The notes beneath the pieces are model-generated. The model saw only the letters and a program-made list of their open reading frames with translations. It made no database searches and was not told the DNA's origin. Of a DNA stretch of 64,000 nt, positions 24,250-35,930 are shown piece by piece (the stretch's first letter is position 1; every line of letters begins with the position of its first letter). A program made the position numbers and the translations under genes. Location of the stretch: positions 1,552,501 through 1,616,500 of the forward strand of contig CM060831.1 in NCBI GenBank assembly GCA_030762175.1, written 5' to 3'. The stretch is from Metallyticus violacea. Lineage: Eukaryota > Arthropoda > Insecta > Mantodea > Metallyticidae.

Positions 24250-25850
24250 CTGCAGATATCGCCACAGTAGCAAGGATATATAGTCTACCAAAAATACATG
24301 CAGGGAAATACCATGAGACTATAATCAACTGTGTAGAAATACACCAACCATCAAAATGACTTGTCCAGAGATTTCAGACATCTTAAGTATAAGCTATTCC
24401 ATAAAATTGATGAAGAAAATTAAAATATTAAGTTTGACGATTTAAGTACAAGCTATTCCATAAAAGTGATGGAGAAAATTAAAATATTAAGTTTGACAAT
24501 TTAATTATAAGCTATTCCATAAAATTGATGGAGAAAATTAAAGATTTGGTTCTATAAAAGGATCATCTTCTGGTATCCTTTGATGTAAATTCATTCTCTT
24601 TCAGCATACAAAAATGCAAACTCTCAACATCCCTTCGAAAATGGTTGAAGTCTCTGAAATGAAGCAATGAGGAGGTTAAGGAATGTAGAAGCCTGCATTA
24701 ATCAGAATTACTGTAGGTTCAATGAAGAATTTCATACCAAGAAGCAGAATATGCTATGGGAAACCCATTATCACCTTTCTGGCTGATTTATATATGCATA
24801 GTTTAGAAAAGCACATCACCAAGTAATTTCCATACATTTTTTAAAGACTGTCACATATATGCTCAGATATCTTTGCAGTGGTTAGTTAATAAGGAACATT
24901 TTGATGATACTTTAAAATTGTTAAATCTATAAGATAGAGAAATTACATTCACATTTAAAACAGAACAATACATCATGATTCCTTTCTTTGACCCAAAAGA
25001 TTATAAGAACAGGCAATACTTTGGAATATACAGAAAAGATATGCATACTGACAATTACCTGAAGGCAAGTGGCTTGAATCACACAGCAAGCAAACATGCA
25101 CTCTTCAACAGCATACAGCCTCATTAACATACCCACGAATGAGTTTGAATATAAGGAAGAATACTCACTTGTATTATGAATGGCAAAAATGTATGGATAC
25201 AACAAAGAAATTGTAGACAAAAAAAATCATAAGTTCAAATAAGAAAAGATGTCAAAACAGATTACAACATTGACAAGAAGAAAAGAAACTACCATTCACA
25301 GGAAATTTACTTATTATCCTTGGGCCACCAAAAAATTCTAGAAAATATTCAGTGGTATTCAGTATTCATAAACAAATTCAGCCTAAATAATCTGCTCAAC
25401 TCTGGTGATTAGACAGAATCCCTAATGAGAAGCCAGAAATGTATAAGATCATCTGCTCAGAATACAACAAAGTGTATGTTGGCAAAAGAATAATATGCAT
25501 TGGAATTAGGCTAAAGAACTCTGGGGAAACAAAGTACAATCAGATAGATAAATCATCAGTTGCACATACTTTTGGGGGACAAACATGATATAGAAGTGGA
25601 AATCAAATTACTGAAATTCCTACATAGACGTTTGGAACTGAGAATATGGGGATAAAAATTTTAAAAAAATTGTGAAGATAAAATTTATGAACTCTGAGAA
25701 GCCAAAACAAGACAAATTAATCCTAAAGTTTATAAAATGTCCATGAGAACTACAAGTCCAACTACCATCACTGGATCCAGTAGTCCATTCACAGCTGCTG
25801 ATGCAGGCAATGGCCTATGAACCATATTCTTTGGTAAGTAGAGCATAAGA
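24250..25850 (+). mobile_element. Penelope-like element, heavily decayed
   Basis: Pieces of a PLE polyprotein appear in order: a fingers motif near 24275 (ARIYSLPKIHAGKY), the stretch before and around the palm near 24760, an IYRKDMHTDNYL-like region near 25030, a linker near 25200-25330, and a GIY-YIG endonuclease trace near 25440-25500 (KIICSEYNKVYVGK). Stops occur throughout. The region near 25790-25825 resembles a decayed hammerhead (CTGATG...ATGAA). Unlike retroviruses and LINEs, PLEs pair this RT with a GIY-YIG nuclease. Confidence 0.75.
24381..24545. repeat. Three-copy tandem repeat inside the PLE
   Basis: Three units of about 57-60 bp each contain AGCTATTCCATAAAA and GAAAATTAAA. They lie inside PLE coding sequence and duplicate part of it out of frame. 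Confidence 0.8.
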
Positions 25851-26214
25851 GTATTAAATCAAATCACCAGCTAATTAAGAATATTTCACTGTATTAGTTC
25901 CAACCAAAGTTAGTCTTAAATTTAAGCAAAGTGAAACTTCAATAAAGTTTTAACTTCCACTTAATAATTGCCCTCCCGTTCTATACTTTTAAAGATCAAT
26001 AGCCTCACTTAGCCACAGGGGAGGTAACAAGCATATTTTAATAGCTGTTCTACTGTGTATAGAACTCTGCAGATCAATGACACAGCCAGGTTTCTGGTAC
26101 CATTTTTAAAGATAAAGGTTTGTCTTTTGATGATATGGATTTTAAATGTCCATTGTTTTTCCCTAAAGCACGTCTATGAAAGCTGAGAAATAATATAATA
26201 GATATATGAGGGAA

Positions 26215-26480
26215 ACCACCTCCTTGATCTATGGTTAATTGGCTAGGAGACCTGGATTCGATTCCTGGTAATTATTTAAGAATCTTTCTAAATTAGAGAA
26301 GTCTGGAGTGGGGTTCACCCAGCCTCATAAGGACAATTGGCTTCTTTGATATAGGGAGCCACATGCTGATCACTTACCCCCTATGACAGAAGTAGAGGAA
26401 GCAGAGATTGTTGTGGCAAGCTAAGGCTCACCACAGGCTGTAGCATCAATGATGACAAGAAGACATGAGAGGGAAGGTGG
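26215..26480 (+). repeat. tRNA-derived SINE (family G)
   Basis: The head has a degenerate A-box (ATGGTTAATTGGCTAGGAG) and a clear B-box (GGATTCGATTCCTGG). The body contains GGGAGCCACATGCTGATCAC and ends near GATGACAAGAAGAC. It is unrelated to families A and B outside the promoter boxes. Confidence 0.6.
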
Positions 26481-26484
26481 GAAA

Positions 26485-29320
26485 GGAAGATATTCTCCAA
26501 AGCAAACAATTTCCCTGTTAGATGCTTCATTGTGTCAATGTTGATAACATACACGATTATCTGTTAGTGATAGAAAACAAGACAAACACTACTAAAATTT
26601 TATAGTAATGATAATTCCCTTGGTAATATATAGCAGTAAGAATTGGATAAAAATGAGTTTTTTAAGTTCAGCAAATTAGTTAATTCTTAATAAGAAAATG
26701 AGTACAGCAATGAATGATGAACTTAATAGGATTAGTTTGGTCAAAAGGATATAATTAGAGGATAAATTGTAGACATTTAATGAGGATGCCAGTCAAACCA
26801 AAGTAGAGGCAGACCATCAATCATCTGAAGAAGGAACCTAAACTGTGATGTTGATGATAAAATTTGGGATAAATCTATCACAGCTTTGTGTGGATATGTA
26901 TGACTCTTTTGAGACATTCCCTAATTCTTATTGCATAAAGGTTAGCATGAATTTTTCTGTGAAGCTCAAAACAGATTTTTTAAAAAATTATTTCTATAAT
27001 CAATGACTAATTTTTTCACAATTTTGCATTTAAGTGCATATTAATTTTTTTTTTCAAAACTAGTTAAGTCTTAATTAAAAATTCATACTAACTTTTGTGT
27101 ATTTTGACAGTATTTAGAACCCATTTATAAATTTTTGCAGAAAAGCTTAACTTTTATGGGAGGCGATAAGCATTTAACAATAAATAGCTTTGAGTCACCA
27201 AAAAATGAATCTGAATAAAAGTTTAAAACCATAGTGACATTTGATGAATTAAGTTGAAGGGTTGAACAATATGTGTGCAAAATTTGAAATCTCTAGGTTT
27301 AACCACTCAACAAAATTTCATCTCAGTGCCTCCTTAAAAATTTCTCTGTAAATCTGCAGATCAAAATGCATTTAAAACTATTGTTTTGCACTACTTTCAA
27401 AATGTGTTTAAACTTGTAAAATTTTGGGATAAATGACTCATCGCTTACATTGCTCCTTGAAAGTATATTAACATTTTTAGCAGTAAATATGACAAATTAT
27501 CACTCATATGCACTGAAAGTGTGTTTTTAGCATTCTTAGAGTTTCAAATAGGCTGTACATCAGTGTCCTTTTGCTTTACTGAATTCACACATCTGCAAAC
27601 ATTTCACGTCTGCATAACAGTAACCTGAATCAGGCCTTAAAACCACAAACATAAATCAACCTGTGTGATAGGAATGCTTACCATACATACATTTGCACAA
27701 CAATATACAATGGTGGCATTTAGTACATAAAGTCATTTTCCAAAATGTTTTTGCATTTGTTCTAAGCAAACTTTATATTTATTGATATGTTTATATTAAG
27801 TTTTTAGGCACTTGAAAGTTTTTACAACACAAAGCATTTTACTAAGTAACTGTTTGCAATAGTTTGATTTAAAAGTTGCTCATATAAATATTATACTTTT
27901 ACCATGGAACAATACAAGGTTTAGTTTCTTTATTTAACTTTTTACACCTTGTTCATATATTTCTATTCTTCAAAATCCAAGGCACTTAAATTATATTCTA
28001 GATTGTACAATTGTATTATGGAAATATATCTCAACCAAGTGTGAAAATTTTATAGATCTTTTACACTTAAAGGATTAGTCAATGGTTTTGGCACATGTTT
28101 TTATATATTTTGACCTATCTGAAATTCACTCTGGAACTTAACAAATGTTGTTTGACAGCAGGCTGAACACAGAATGTGTTATGCTGTCTCATAAGAAATA
28201 TCAGTTTTTAAATTTGGTGTTTTATAAGGTTTTAATGGGTTTTTTTTTTGGCAGCAATGTTATTTACAAGATGCTATGATTATTATTATGAATATTGTGA
28301 GTATATGTCAGTCATCAGCTGTTAATACACAACCACTGAGCATCAGTTGTTATTACAAAATCATAAAATGGAGATAACAAAAGTTTGCAAAGTTTGAGAT
28401 TAGATTCCTTCTACAGTACTGTTGGAATCAAGATTATAAAGCTGCTGTGGCAAATATGTGAAATGGAGGGAGAAGGTGTCGTTAGTGAGCATGTAGCACA
28501 ATTATTGGAGAATAAAATACTATAGGCTTACCACATACTGGAAGACCTAATATGGAATATCCAGAATGTATGCAGATTTTGTATCAGTAGCAGCTGAAGG
28601 GTGAAGTGCCACTTAACCAACATTTTCCTTCAATAATGAAAGCATTATATGGAAAACAAGCCAGCAAGGCCGCAAGTACTTCAAGATGTTAGTTGTACTT
28701 ACCACCCCTAGATGGCAGGGCTAATGCTGCAATGTAATACAGTAAAAATGTCAGACACACTGCTGTGAGATAAGCCCTTGTCTGTTGCCATGGAAACCTG
28801 ATGTCAGTGATGGACCATTTAGAATAGCCCTATTACTGCCGTGAGGAGCTTGCTTATCTCTTCAAGATATCTCGTCCAGTGCTATTTAAGCTGTGGAAGT
28901 TGACAAAGTAACTGGCATGTTTTAGAGTTTAAGCATATATTTGTTTGCGGCAAATAATGTTACACATTTGTAACTGATATTGATGAATAGTGGTGGTTTT
29001 GCATGTTTTCAGTAAAAGACACAATGATAATTTTATTTGAAACTCCCTTCATGAGATGGATTGACAAAGACAAAAAAGATTCATTAAATTATGGATGCCC
29101 AAAGGACTTGAAAGAACTATGCATTAAAATGTACCTATAACCTTCATTGTAAGGAATCTTGATTTGAACAATTCACATAGTTATGCAGTAGTTCTAATCT
29201 GTTTGGCCTTGCTTACTTTTTAGTAACAAAAGTCATGTCTGGAATAGGTAAGGTTTCTGTGATTTCCAAAACATTATACATGGGTTGAATAAACAGTGAG
29301 GAACATTTGAAGTGCCAGTA
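26485..29320. other. AT-rich CpG-poor sequence, nothing firmly recognised
   Basis: There is no splice-bounded exon. A stretch at about 28380-28640 has the feel of degraded transposase sequence but I cannot name it. The rest shows no coding signal on either strand. Confidence 0.4.
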
Positions 29321-29324
29321 ACAA

Positions 29325-29327
<3 letters not shown>

Positions 29328-29380
<53 letters not shown>

Positions 29381-29395
29381 ACACACACACACACA
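29328..29395. repeat. (A)51 followed by (CA)n
   Basis: An uninterrupted run of A from 29328 to 29378, then CA repeats to about 29395. No SINE or LINE body recognisably precedes it. Confidence 0.95.
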
Positions 29396-29544
29396 TTTAA
29401 GGCAAAATGCAAGACTATATGCTCTGAAATTCCTTAATTTATGACAACATAAATCTATAAATTTTACCATGGAAGAGGAAAAAAATGAGAGGCTACCATT
29501 CCTAGATTTAAAAATTACAAGGAATGCAGACAAACTGAACTTTG

Positions 29545-29805
29545 GAATTCACAGAAAAGAGCACACATAGAAAATTACATAAAAAGTAAGTCATAATACC
29601 ACCCCATACAAATATGCAGTGTTCTACAATTTGGCACAAAGAAAAGAGATACACACAGAAAATTACATAAAACAATAAGTCATAATACCACCTCCCATAC
29701 AAATATGCAGTGTTCTACAGTTTGGCACAAAGAAAAGAGACACACACAGATAATTACATAAAAAAATAAGTTATGTGCAGTGTTCTACAGTTGGCACACA
29801 GAATA
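29545..29805. repeat. About 107-bp tandem repeat, 2.5-3 copies
   Basis: Units contain CACA.A.AAAATTACATAAA, AATAAGTCATAATACCACC and TATGCAGTGTTCTACA. The third copy is shorter, with an internal deletion. It expands PLE sequence just after the RT palm. Confidence 0.85.
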
Positions 29806-30182
29806 ATTAACATCCCACTCAAAGAAATGGAGTAGACAAAAATCCATAAGTGGTTTCCGCACTGAAGAACATCTAGGAAAGATAAAATTCAAAAGTTTCA
29901 TATATCATCCAACTTAACACAAAAAAATTCAATGGAATATTCAAAGAACATGGCATAAATTTTCGACTCAAAATCATGAAATTAAATCAGAGACTAAGCT
30001 GCTGAAAGAACTTTACAACCCAATAGAGCTATCTACTTAGGGAAAAATTTTCATTCTAAAAAATAGGAACAACTTAATGAATTGTGATATTCAGATGAAT
30101 AAGCAAGTTACTACTCAACACTCAGAGACTACCGCAGAAGCACCTTGGGATCTAGCCACCAAATTGAGTAGTCAGTCAACAG

Positions 30183-30222
30183 TTGATGATGAAAGCAATT
30201 GCCCCTGAAACATGTCCTTCAT
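30183..30222 (+). ncRNA. Hammerhead-like motif ending a PLE
   Basis: TTGATGATGAAAGC is followed by GCCCCTGAAACATGTCC. The GAAACATGTC 3' core is the one shared by the copies at 35.9, 52.1 and 55.6 kb. The expected CTGATGA has T for its first C, so activity is doubtful. Confidence 0.4.
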
Positions 30223-30239
30223 CAACAGATGTTAAAATT

Positions 30240-31040
30240 TAACAAGCTGTTAGACTGCCTTAACATTCAAATTAACAAAAATTCTCTTTCATCAACCAAT
30301 GTTAACTTTAACAATGTGTTAAACTTCATGTTAACTTAATATTATCTTTCCTTTGTGTTAAAAGCTTAACAACCAGCAACAGTTCAAAAATAGCAACCAT
30401 AAACCCAGCTGTAACTGTTGAAATTCTACTTTTGGATATATTAACAGAGAAGGGGCTGTACAATTTAGTGACTTTGAAATTTTATGCAAAAGAGCAATTT
30501 TTACAAAAATACAGAATGTCAAAAACAATCTTCATAGGTTTGTAAATGAAATACCAAAGAGGTTAGAATACTTTTGTACCTCTGCTCCTTTTAATATTCC
30601 TTGCATAGCTGTATGTTCTAATTATTCTATACCAAAAGTATATTAAAGTTCATTTAAAACCTTTTGGTTTTAACACCACCTTCTCAATCCATGCTATTTG
30701 CAACGCTTGGGAATCTTAACAATGTGTTAACTAGCAATATGCTGGAAAATCTTAGTGGAATGCAGGAGTCTTAACTTATTGTTAAAATATTAACACAATG
30801 TTAACAAACAACAGGTTAGTGTATTTTTAACATGTTTAAGATACCGGCCCCTGATGTTGTGTAAGTAAGTGGATTTAATTCAACATATTCTAATAGGATA
30901 CACAAAAGTATATTTTATTGCGCTTCTTCAGTTCAATTTATGAGAGCAAGGCTGTTTTTAAACATTTTGAGCATAAAAGAATAAGTTTAGCAGTACAGCC
31001 ATTACTAACTGGTGGCATACAGTATTACTCATGTGTAGTT
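30240..31040. other. AT-rich stretch dense in TTAAC/GTTAA words
   Basis: Between about 30240 and 30830 the word TTAAC or its complement GTTAA recurs many times, often as palindromic GTTAAC or AACAATGTGTTAA. No gene seen. Confidence 0.5.
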
Positions 31041-31042
31041 TA

Positions 31043-31285
31043 TCAGTTTATACAAAAATAATATGAACAAAAACAAAGGAGAATAAGGACCTTAAACAAA
31101 TTTTTCATGTCTTGAGCAAAGCATAACAGCCTAGTCAACATGCTTGATATACTAGGTATCTGTTCCGGCCTGTATCCAGGTGTATTGGATTCTAAGTCGA
31201 CAGCCACACACTGGAACAGAAAAGTAAGCATTGTGAGGTCATCTTTGGTGCCTCTAGCTTTCAACTCAGTACAAAGCGCCTGCAC
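31043..31285 (-). pseudogene. Decayed duplicate of the caspase last exon
   Basis: The minus strand encodes a p10-like stretch (QALCTELKARGTKDDL, VDLESNTPG, QIPSISSMLTRLL) clearly paralogous to the intact exon at 43983-44221. Damage is visible. The acceptor AG is lost (GTGACAG became GTGACGA). The segment encoding the Ser-Trp-Arg substrate-binding loop is deleted or scrambled, and an in-frame TAA lies just upstream. Two residues are lost after SNTPG, and the original stop is gone so the frame runs on. Flanking intron sequence is also duplicated. It is a pseudo-exon, unlikely to work as an alternative last exon. Confidence 0.85.
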
Positions 31286-32095
31286 GAACCATTAACCATG
31301 GGCCATTTAATGAATAACATCGTCACAAACATACCAGAGCAGTTTGAATTTTTTATTTATTTTTAATGGTGTTTAACGCCCATTTTTGCTCCTAAGGCTA
31401 CATAGGTGATGGACACTGATGATACATGAGATGAAATGATATATGGAAAAGAACTTTTTAAGGAAGGATATGTTCCAGCCCTAAGTTTAGGGTACCTCCC
31501 CAGCATTTGTTATGAGGACTGAGCAAAACATGGAAAAAACCTCAGTCAGGGAGGATGGTCCTGGCAGAATTTAAACCTCAGACCTTCCACTCATGAGTCC
31601 GCACATTAACGACCTTGGCCACCTGTGGCAGTCCAGTTTGATTTAGAAACACAAGAAGTAGCAGGTGGCATAATGTTTGTCACTAAATATAACAATGAAG
31701 TTTGGAATCAGGAACACAAAAGATGTGATTGGCAATGTAGGATGGAGGATTTGGAATTAGAAAGTAAGGAAAAGTACATCACAACTAAAAAAAGAAACTC
31801 TCAGGAAGTTGTTAAAATTATACATACATTATATTGCCAGCCAAAAAAGTGTAACCTAGAGGAAAAAAGTATAAATAAAAAATGAAGACACTGTTTAACA
31901 ATCAGTTTGCTTTAACTTCTGGTCACCAAACAGAAGATAAAGGGTATGGGAAAGGCCCAAAAATGTTTTGCAGCCTTCCTTTCCTTCTTAAAAAGGAAAA
32001 CTAGTGGCTCTGTGATGGGCAATGGAGACAAAACTGAAGAGACCTGTACTACATTACTTTTGTGTAACAGACATACTGTTTACTTAACTCTTTGG
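31055..32095. repeat. Segmental duplication, second copy
   Basis: Paralogue of 43945-44660, carrying the pseudo-exon at 31043-31285 and SINE B copy 3. Divergence is substantial with many small indels, so the duplication is not recent. Confidence 0.8.
31346..31632 (-). repeat. SINE family B, copy 3, inserted in the duplicated block
   Basis: Minus-strand copy with head ending at CCACAGGTGGCC and body to AATGGGCGTTAAACACC. CAGTTTGA occurs on both sides (about 31336 and 31633). The paralogous block at 44230-44250 has one uninterrupted CCACTTTGATTTAG, i.e. an empty site. Confidence 0.85.
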
Positions 32096-32099
32096 AAAA

Positions 32100-33260
32100 A
32101 AACATTAATGAACAGAATAAGTACTTTTATGAACAAAGTTCTTAATAATTGATCAATACTACTGTATTAGTGAACGTTGTATAGGTGTGCAAGTGATTCC
32201 CTCATTTCAAAGCAGGAAAATTTAAACTATGATTGGCAATACTCAGCAATAGAAAAGAGAGTGGTGCAATACTGAACAGATTAACATGGGCCAAGTATTT
32301 GATAAATAAACAAGATCAAGCACTTCTTACATACCTTGGTTATTGTGTCTTGTTGTCACATTTCGTTCTGCTTTGAATGCAAGGATGAAATAAAGAATTA
32401 ATTTAACTTGGTTATAATTAGCATTTATCTCACTTTTGTGTAGCTCTTGCCACATTTTACATGCTTGATATTGCAACCACTAGTTTCAAAGCAAACTGAG
32501 ATATGACGAAATAGAGGAAAATCTTGTAACCAGGTCTCATGTGGAGTTGATGTATAACTGCCCAAAACAAACCATGGCAAATAATTGGTGGGCACTACCA
32601 CAGTAGGCTACTGCTTGTTTATTCACCATTCCTATAATATTGTGCTATGTAGCACCAGAAGCAATGGAGCACTGGTCAGTAACAATTAATATTGCAGATG
32701 TTCATTTAAATTTGTTGTGACAACATAGAGGAGGTTTCATGTTTACTTTATTATGCTCAAGGTGTGGTATAATTCCTTCATGTAAAACCATTATGCAATG
32801 ATCATTAAGTTTGAAAACAGTGGCAGTGTTCTAGGCATTAAACTGAACTGCCTATATCAGTACACCACTACATAATGTGGAACAAGACACACTTTTGAAA
32901 ATGCATTAAATGCTGGTCAGCTCGTAAACAAGCCAGAATATTGGGTCTTTCTCAATCCATATTAAGTGAAACTATGTTCCTACCATATAACATTCAAACT
33001 GTTTCATGCAAATTGACAAGCAATAATTAACTAATGCAACATCATGCTTAACAAGATAGCAGAAGATCTAGATATTTGGATTTTATTAGTCATGAATGAT
33101 GAAGCCCATTCAGACAGTTCTGTTAACACACAAAATATATGATAAACCGAAAGCAACCATTGAAAAGCTGTCACATTCTCCATAGTTGAATGTGTGGCAT
33201 GGTATAAGGCTTCAGTTCTTGGACCATTGTATATATAAAGTTGCCATGTGTCTTTATTTC
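32100..33260. mobile_element. Possible degraded Tc1/mariner-superfamily relic
   Basis: The plus strand near 33090-33230 carries frames reminiscent of the region around a DDE transposase second Asp (AHSDSSVNTQNI, ATIEKLSHSP, NVWHGI). No termini were found. Upstream sequence to 32100 is featureless. Weak call. Confidence 0.3.
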
Positions 33261-34095
33261 ATGCATTAAACACAAACTATTTTGAAAATTCATGGATTTG
33301 TCTGCAATCTTACATTATACGGCAAAAGTAACTCAGTCAGCAATGCCATAATATAGTTTCTGCTTGTAACTTCATAAAATTTGGCTTTCTAATTTGGTAC
33401 TTCCATGATATATTTATTTATGCATTATAATTCAGAAGTTTGTTAACTTGTCTCTGCCAGTAGCCAGTTGACTTTTCTGCTTCCACATTTCTGTAATATT
33501 ACGCGCAGCCTTGTTTCATAGAAGTATTATATCTGTGTAAATATGCTGACTGATGCATCTACTTTAAGCTTATAAATTCATCTGGTAATAGAAAAGGTAA
33601 GTAATCTGCTAAATGTTATATTATTATAAAACACTGGTGTATATTAAACGAAATAATTTTCTGCCTACAATTTTTGGTTATATGTTATATAGATGTTTTT
33701 TTTTTCTTTTCATGTTCATTATTAAATGCCCCCCAAAAAGAATCAATTTTCGGACAAGTTGCAGAAAAGATTCCCATCTTTTTGTCGTAGAGTGCATGAC
33801 ACGTACTCTAGGCACTTATGTTTCAGTGGCTAACCATGGTGCTAGATCTATATTAATTCTGAAAACATTCCAAATGTGTAAGAGGAGCAACTTCATCAGG
33901 GAATTTAACAACATATTTCATTAAGTCTTACACAGAAATGGATGATACATCAGTGCTGCAAAGGGTACCCTCACGTTTCAAGTTGTATCTCATCACTGTA
34001 GCTACAATTCAATAAATTGTACTTTAAAGTTGTTCAAAGAGATTTTTTTCAGACTCTAAAATAGTTGCTAAGCTGTCGACTGCAAAGACAAAAAA
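33260..34095. other. Intergenic or intronic, nothing recognised
   Basis: AT-rich and CpG-poor. A short open frame at 33613-33924 lacks any family or splice support. Confidence 0.35.
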
Positions 34096-34101
34096 AGATG
34101 T

Positions 34102-34303
34102 CATATTAATTGATATCATTGTATGATTCAGTTGAACTACACACTCTTAAAGCTTCATTTACTTTTCATAAATGTATGGAACCGGTTTCGAGAACATTTA
34201 GTTCCCATCTTCAGCCAGGCTACTTTCATACTTTTATGAAAAGTAAGTGAAGCTTTAAGAGTGTGTAGTTCAACTGAATCATACAATGATATCAATTAAT
34301 ATG
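34102..34303. repeat. Palindrome with hammerhead in the loop (PLE terminus)
   Basis: Arms at 34102-34172 and 34233-34303 are reverse complements over 71 bp with very few mismatches. The 60-nt loop contains a hammerhead-like core on the minus strand. A conserved end (TTGGCTTCACTGTACAAG to TTTACATTTAAATA, 34304-34342) follows. It also occurs at 51936-51970 and, reversed, near 46092 and 57668. Confidence 0.85.
34186..34214 (-). ncRNA. Hammerhead-ribozyme-like core
   Basis: On the minus strand CTGAAGA (34208-34214) is followed by a stem II with GAAC/GTTC pairing and by GAAA (34186-34189), then CCGGTTCC. The core is complete by the CUGANGA...GAAA rule. The palindrome arms would extend stem I. Confidence 0.5.
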
Positions 34304-34659
34304 ATTGGCTTCACTGTACAAGTTCCAATTTACATTTAAATAAAGAAGTCATAGTTAATTCTGTATTAGCTCCCCACTCCTTGGACACTATAATGCAATC
34401 ATTCCTTTCATGGGCATTTCCACAGATGCAAGTAATCATGGAGTTATTAAATTATTCCAGACTGTTATTCATTATTTTGATCCCGATTGGTGGTCTCAAG
34501 GTGAAAGTTCTGAATCCTCAAAGTGAAACAGATGAACAATTGCAAATTGCGTACCTGAGACTATACAGAAGTTTGGACTTGAGCACAAGCGTATGTTATT
34601 TGGATCAGATAACTGTAATAGTATGTTTGGTGGAATTAATAGAACAGAAGGAATTGATA

Positions 34660-34735
34660 TAAATTTGAATAGTTTGGGATTTTCACAGTGAAATATCATA
34701 TAACAAGTTATTTATGAGGAAGTCACTCATAATCA
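34660..34735 (-). repeat. PLE terminal repeat, inverted relative to the PLE that follows
   Basis: Contains GGGATTTTCACAGTGAAAT and GAGGAAGTCACTCA. These are the reverse complement of the end sequences seen after the PLEs at 52.15 and 55.7 kb (TGAGTGATTTCCTC, TTCACTGTGAAAATTCC). Confidence 0.65.
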
Positions 34736-34763
34736 TAAAACAATATCTGAACTTCACCAAAAT

Positions 34764-35309
34764 TTGCATCAATCGACTTACTTCAAATTCAGAGGCAAGA
34801 TATATACACAAAAGAAGGGTTTAGCAATGGGTAATCCACTTTCACCATTTTTAGCAAACATACACATGAGTTTCCTGGAAACTAAATTAGTAGAGGCTTT
34901 CCCACATATATACAAATGTTGGTATTGTTATGTTGATGATGTCTTTGCAATAGTAGATGAAAAATGGAAAGATGACGGAATAAAACTACTAAACCTACAA
35001 GATGGCAACATAAAATTCACAATAGAAATGGAGAACAACGAGATAATTCCTTTCCTGGATATAATAATTTTAAAAAATGATAAAATACTGAAATTTGGCA
35101 TATTCAGGAAAGATACCCATACAGATAATTATATAAAAAGCAACAGCCATGCTCCAAAACAACATAAACTAGCTATAATCAATAGCCTCACATTCAGATT
35201 AACAAACCTACCAGTAACTGAAACAGAATACAAATTGGAGTACCAAAAAATCATGGATATAGCACAGAAAAATTACTACACAACAGATCTGATCAAGAAA
35301 AAAAGATAG
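34764..35309 (+). pseudogene. PLE reverse transcriptase, palm region
   Basis: This 181-residue open stretch copies RNA into DNA in PLE transposition. It contains motif B (GLAMGNPLSPFLANI, residues 19-33), motif C YVDD with both catalytic Asp (CYCYVDD-like, near residue 57), then IPFLDIIIL and GIFRKDTHTDNYI. Motif A (present as SYDVVSMFP in the copy at 50.7 kb) is absent, so it cannot be active. It ends by frameshift before the linker to the endonuclease. Confidence 0.85.
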
Positions 35310-35422
35310 TAAAATTCAAAAAACAAAAACAAATAAAAGAAATCAGCAAACTGGAAGGTTACAAAGGAGAGCAGATATATAAGAAATTTACATTCCATTC
35401 ATGGGTACACCAAAAATTTCAA

Positions 35423-35734
35423 ATGATTTTTAAAGATGCCAACATTATTTTGGCTCCAGTAAATAAATGCAATTTAAAAAACCTCCTAAAAACCAACACA
35501 AAGGACAAAATCCCGCCAGGAAAACAATCAGGCATTTACGAAATGAGTTGCAAAGACTGCAATTATAAATATATACGTAAAACAAAAAGGAACATTACCA
35601 TATGGTTTAAGGAACACATGAGAAGTATAAAATATAAACATACAGAAAAATCAGAAGCAGCATACCATTTCTGGCAAAATAGCCAAGAGTTTCAAAACGA
35701 ACCAAACTCTTTAAAGGTCTTCAAAAACCAATAG
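35423..35734 (+). pseudogene. PLE GIY-YIG endonuclease domain
   Basis: Nicks target DNA to prime reverse transcription in PLEs. The GIY motif (SGIYEMSCKDCNYKYI) is followed by KTKRN and KEHMRSIKYKH. The Cys pair in CKDC is typical of PLE endonucleases. The usual YIG glycine is replaced by Arg (YIRK). It is separated from the RT frame by a frameshift, so inactive. Confidence 0.8.
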
Positions 35735-35887
35735 AATTATCCGCGTGGGGAAATATATTCTTGAATGAAAACAAAGAAAATTCAGTTAATATTGATCTTC
35801 CAAATAACAGCAACCTCATCAAAAAGTTTATAAAATCCAAAGAGCCACATCGTAATACCACACTGGAAAGCTGACAGTGAAACCGTG

Positions 35888-35930
35888 CTGACAATGAAGG
35901 AAATTTGCCTTTGAAACATGTCCAAATGGA
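35888..35930 (+). ncRNA. Hammerhead-like motif, PLE 3' end
   Basis: CTGACAATGA, stem II AGGAAATTTGCCTT, then GAAACATGTCC. Stem III would be the minimal AC-AT-GT seen in PLE hammerheads, with cleavage after GTC. The first box carries an extra A relative to CTGANGA. Confidence 0.45.

Larger units (their letters stand above)
29400..30235 (+). mobile_element. Penelope-like element fragment with internal tandem repeat
   Basis: An RT stretch (ERLPFLDLKITRNADKL, then FGIHRKEH) lies near 29480-29565. A tandem repeat follows, then decayed linker and endonuclease tail (KLLKELYNPIELST near 29995). It ends in a hammerhead-like motif at 30183-30222. The upstream RT motifs are absent (5' truncation). Confidence 0.7.

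Noticed and set aside
29545..29805. CRISPR-like array
   Set aside because: Units are adjacent with no unique spacers and lie in a eukaryotic PLE; they are simple tandem duplications.
31043..31285. Functional alternative last exon of the caspase
   Set aside because: Acceptor AG lost, upstream in-frame TAA, substrate loop missing and phase incompatible with exon 3.
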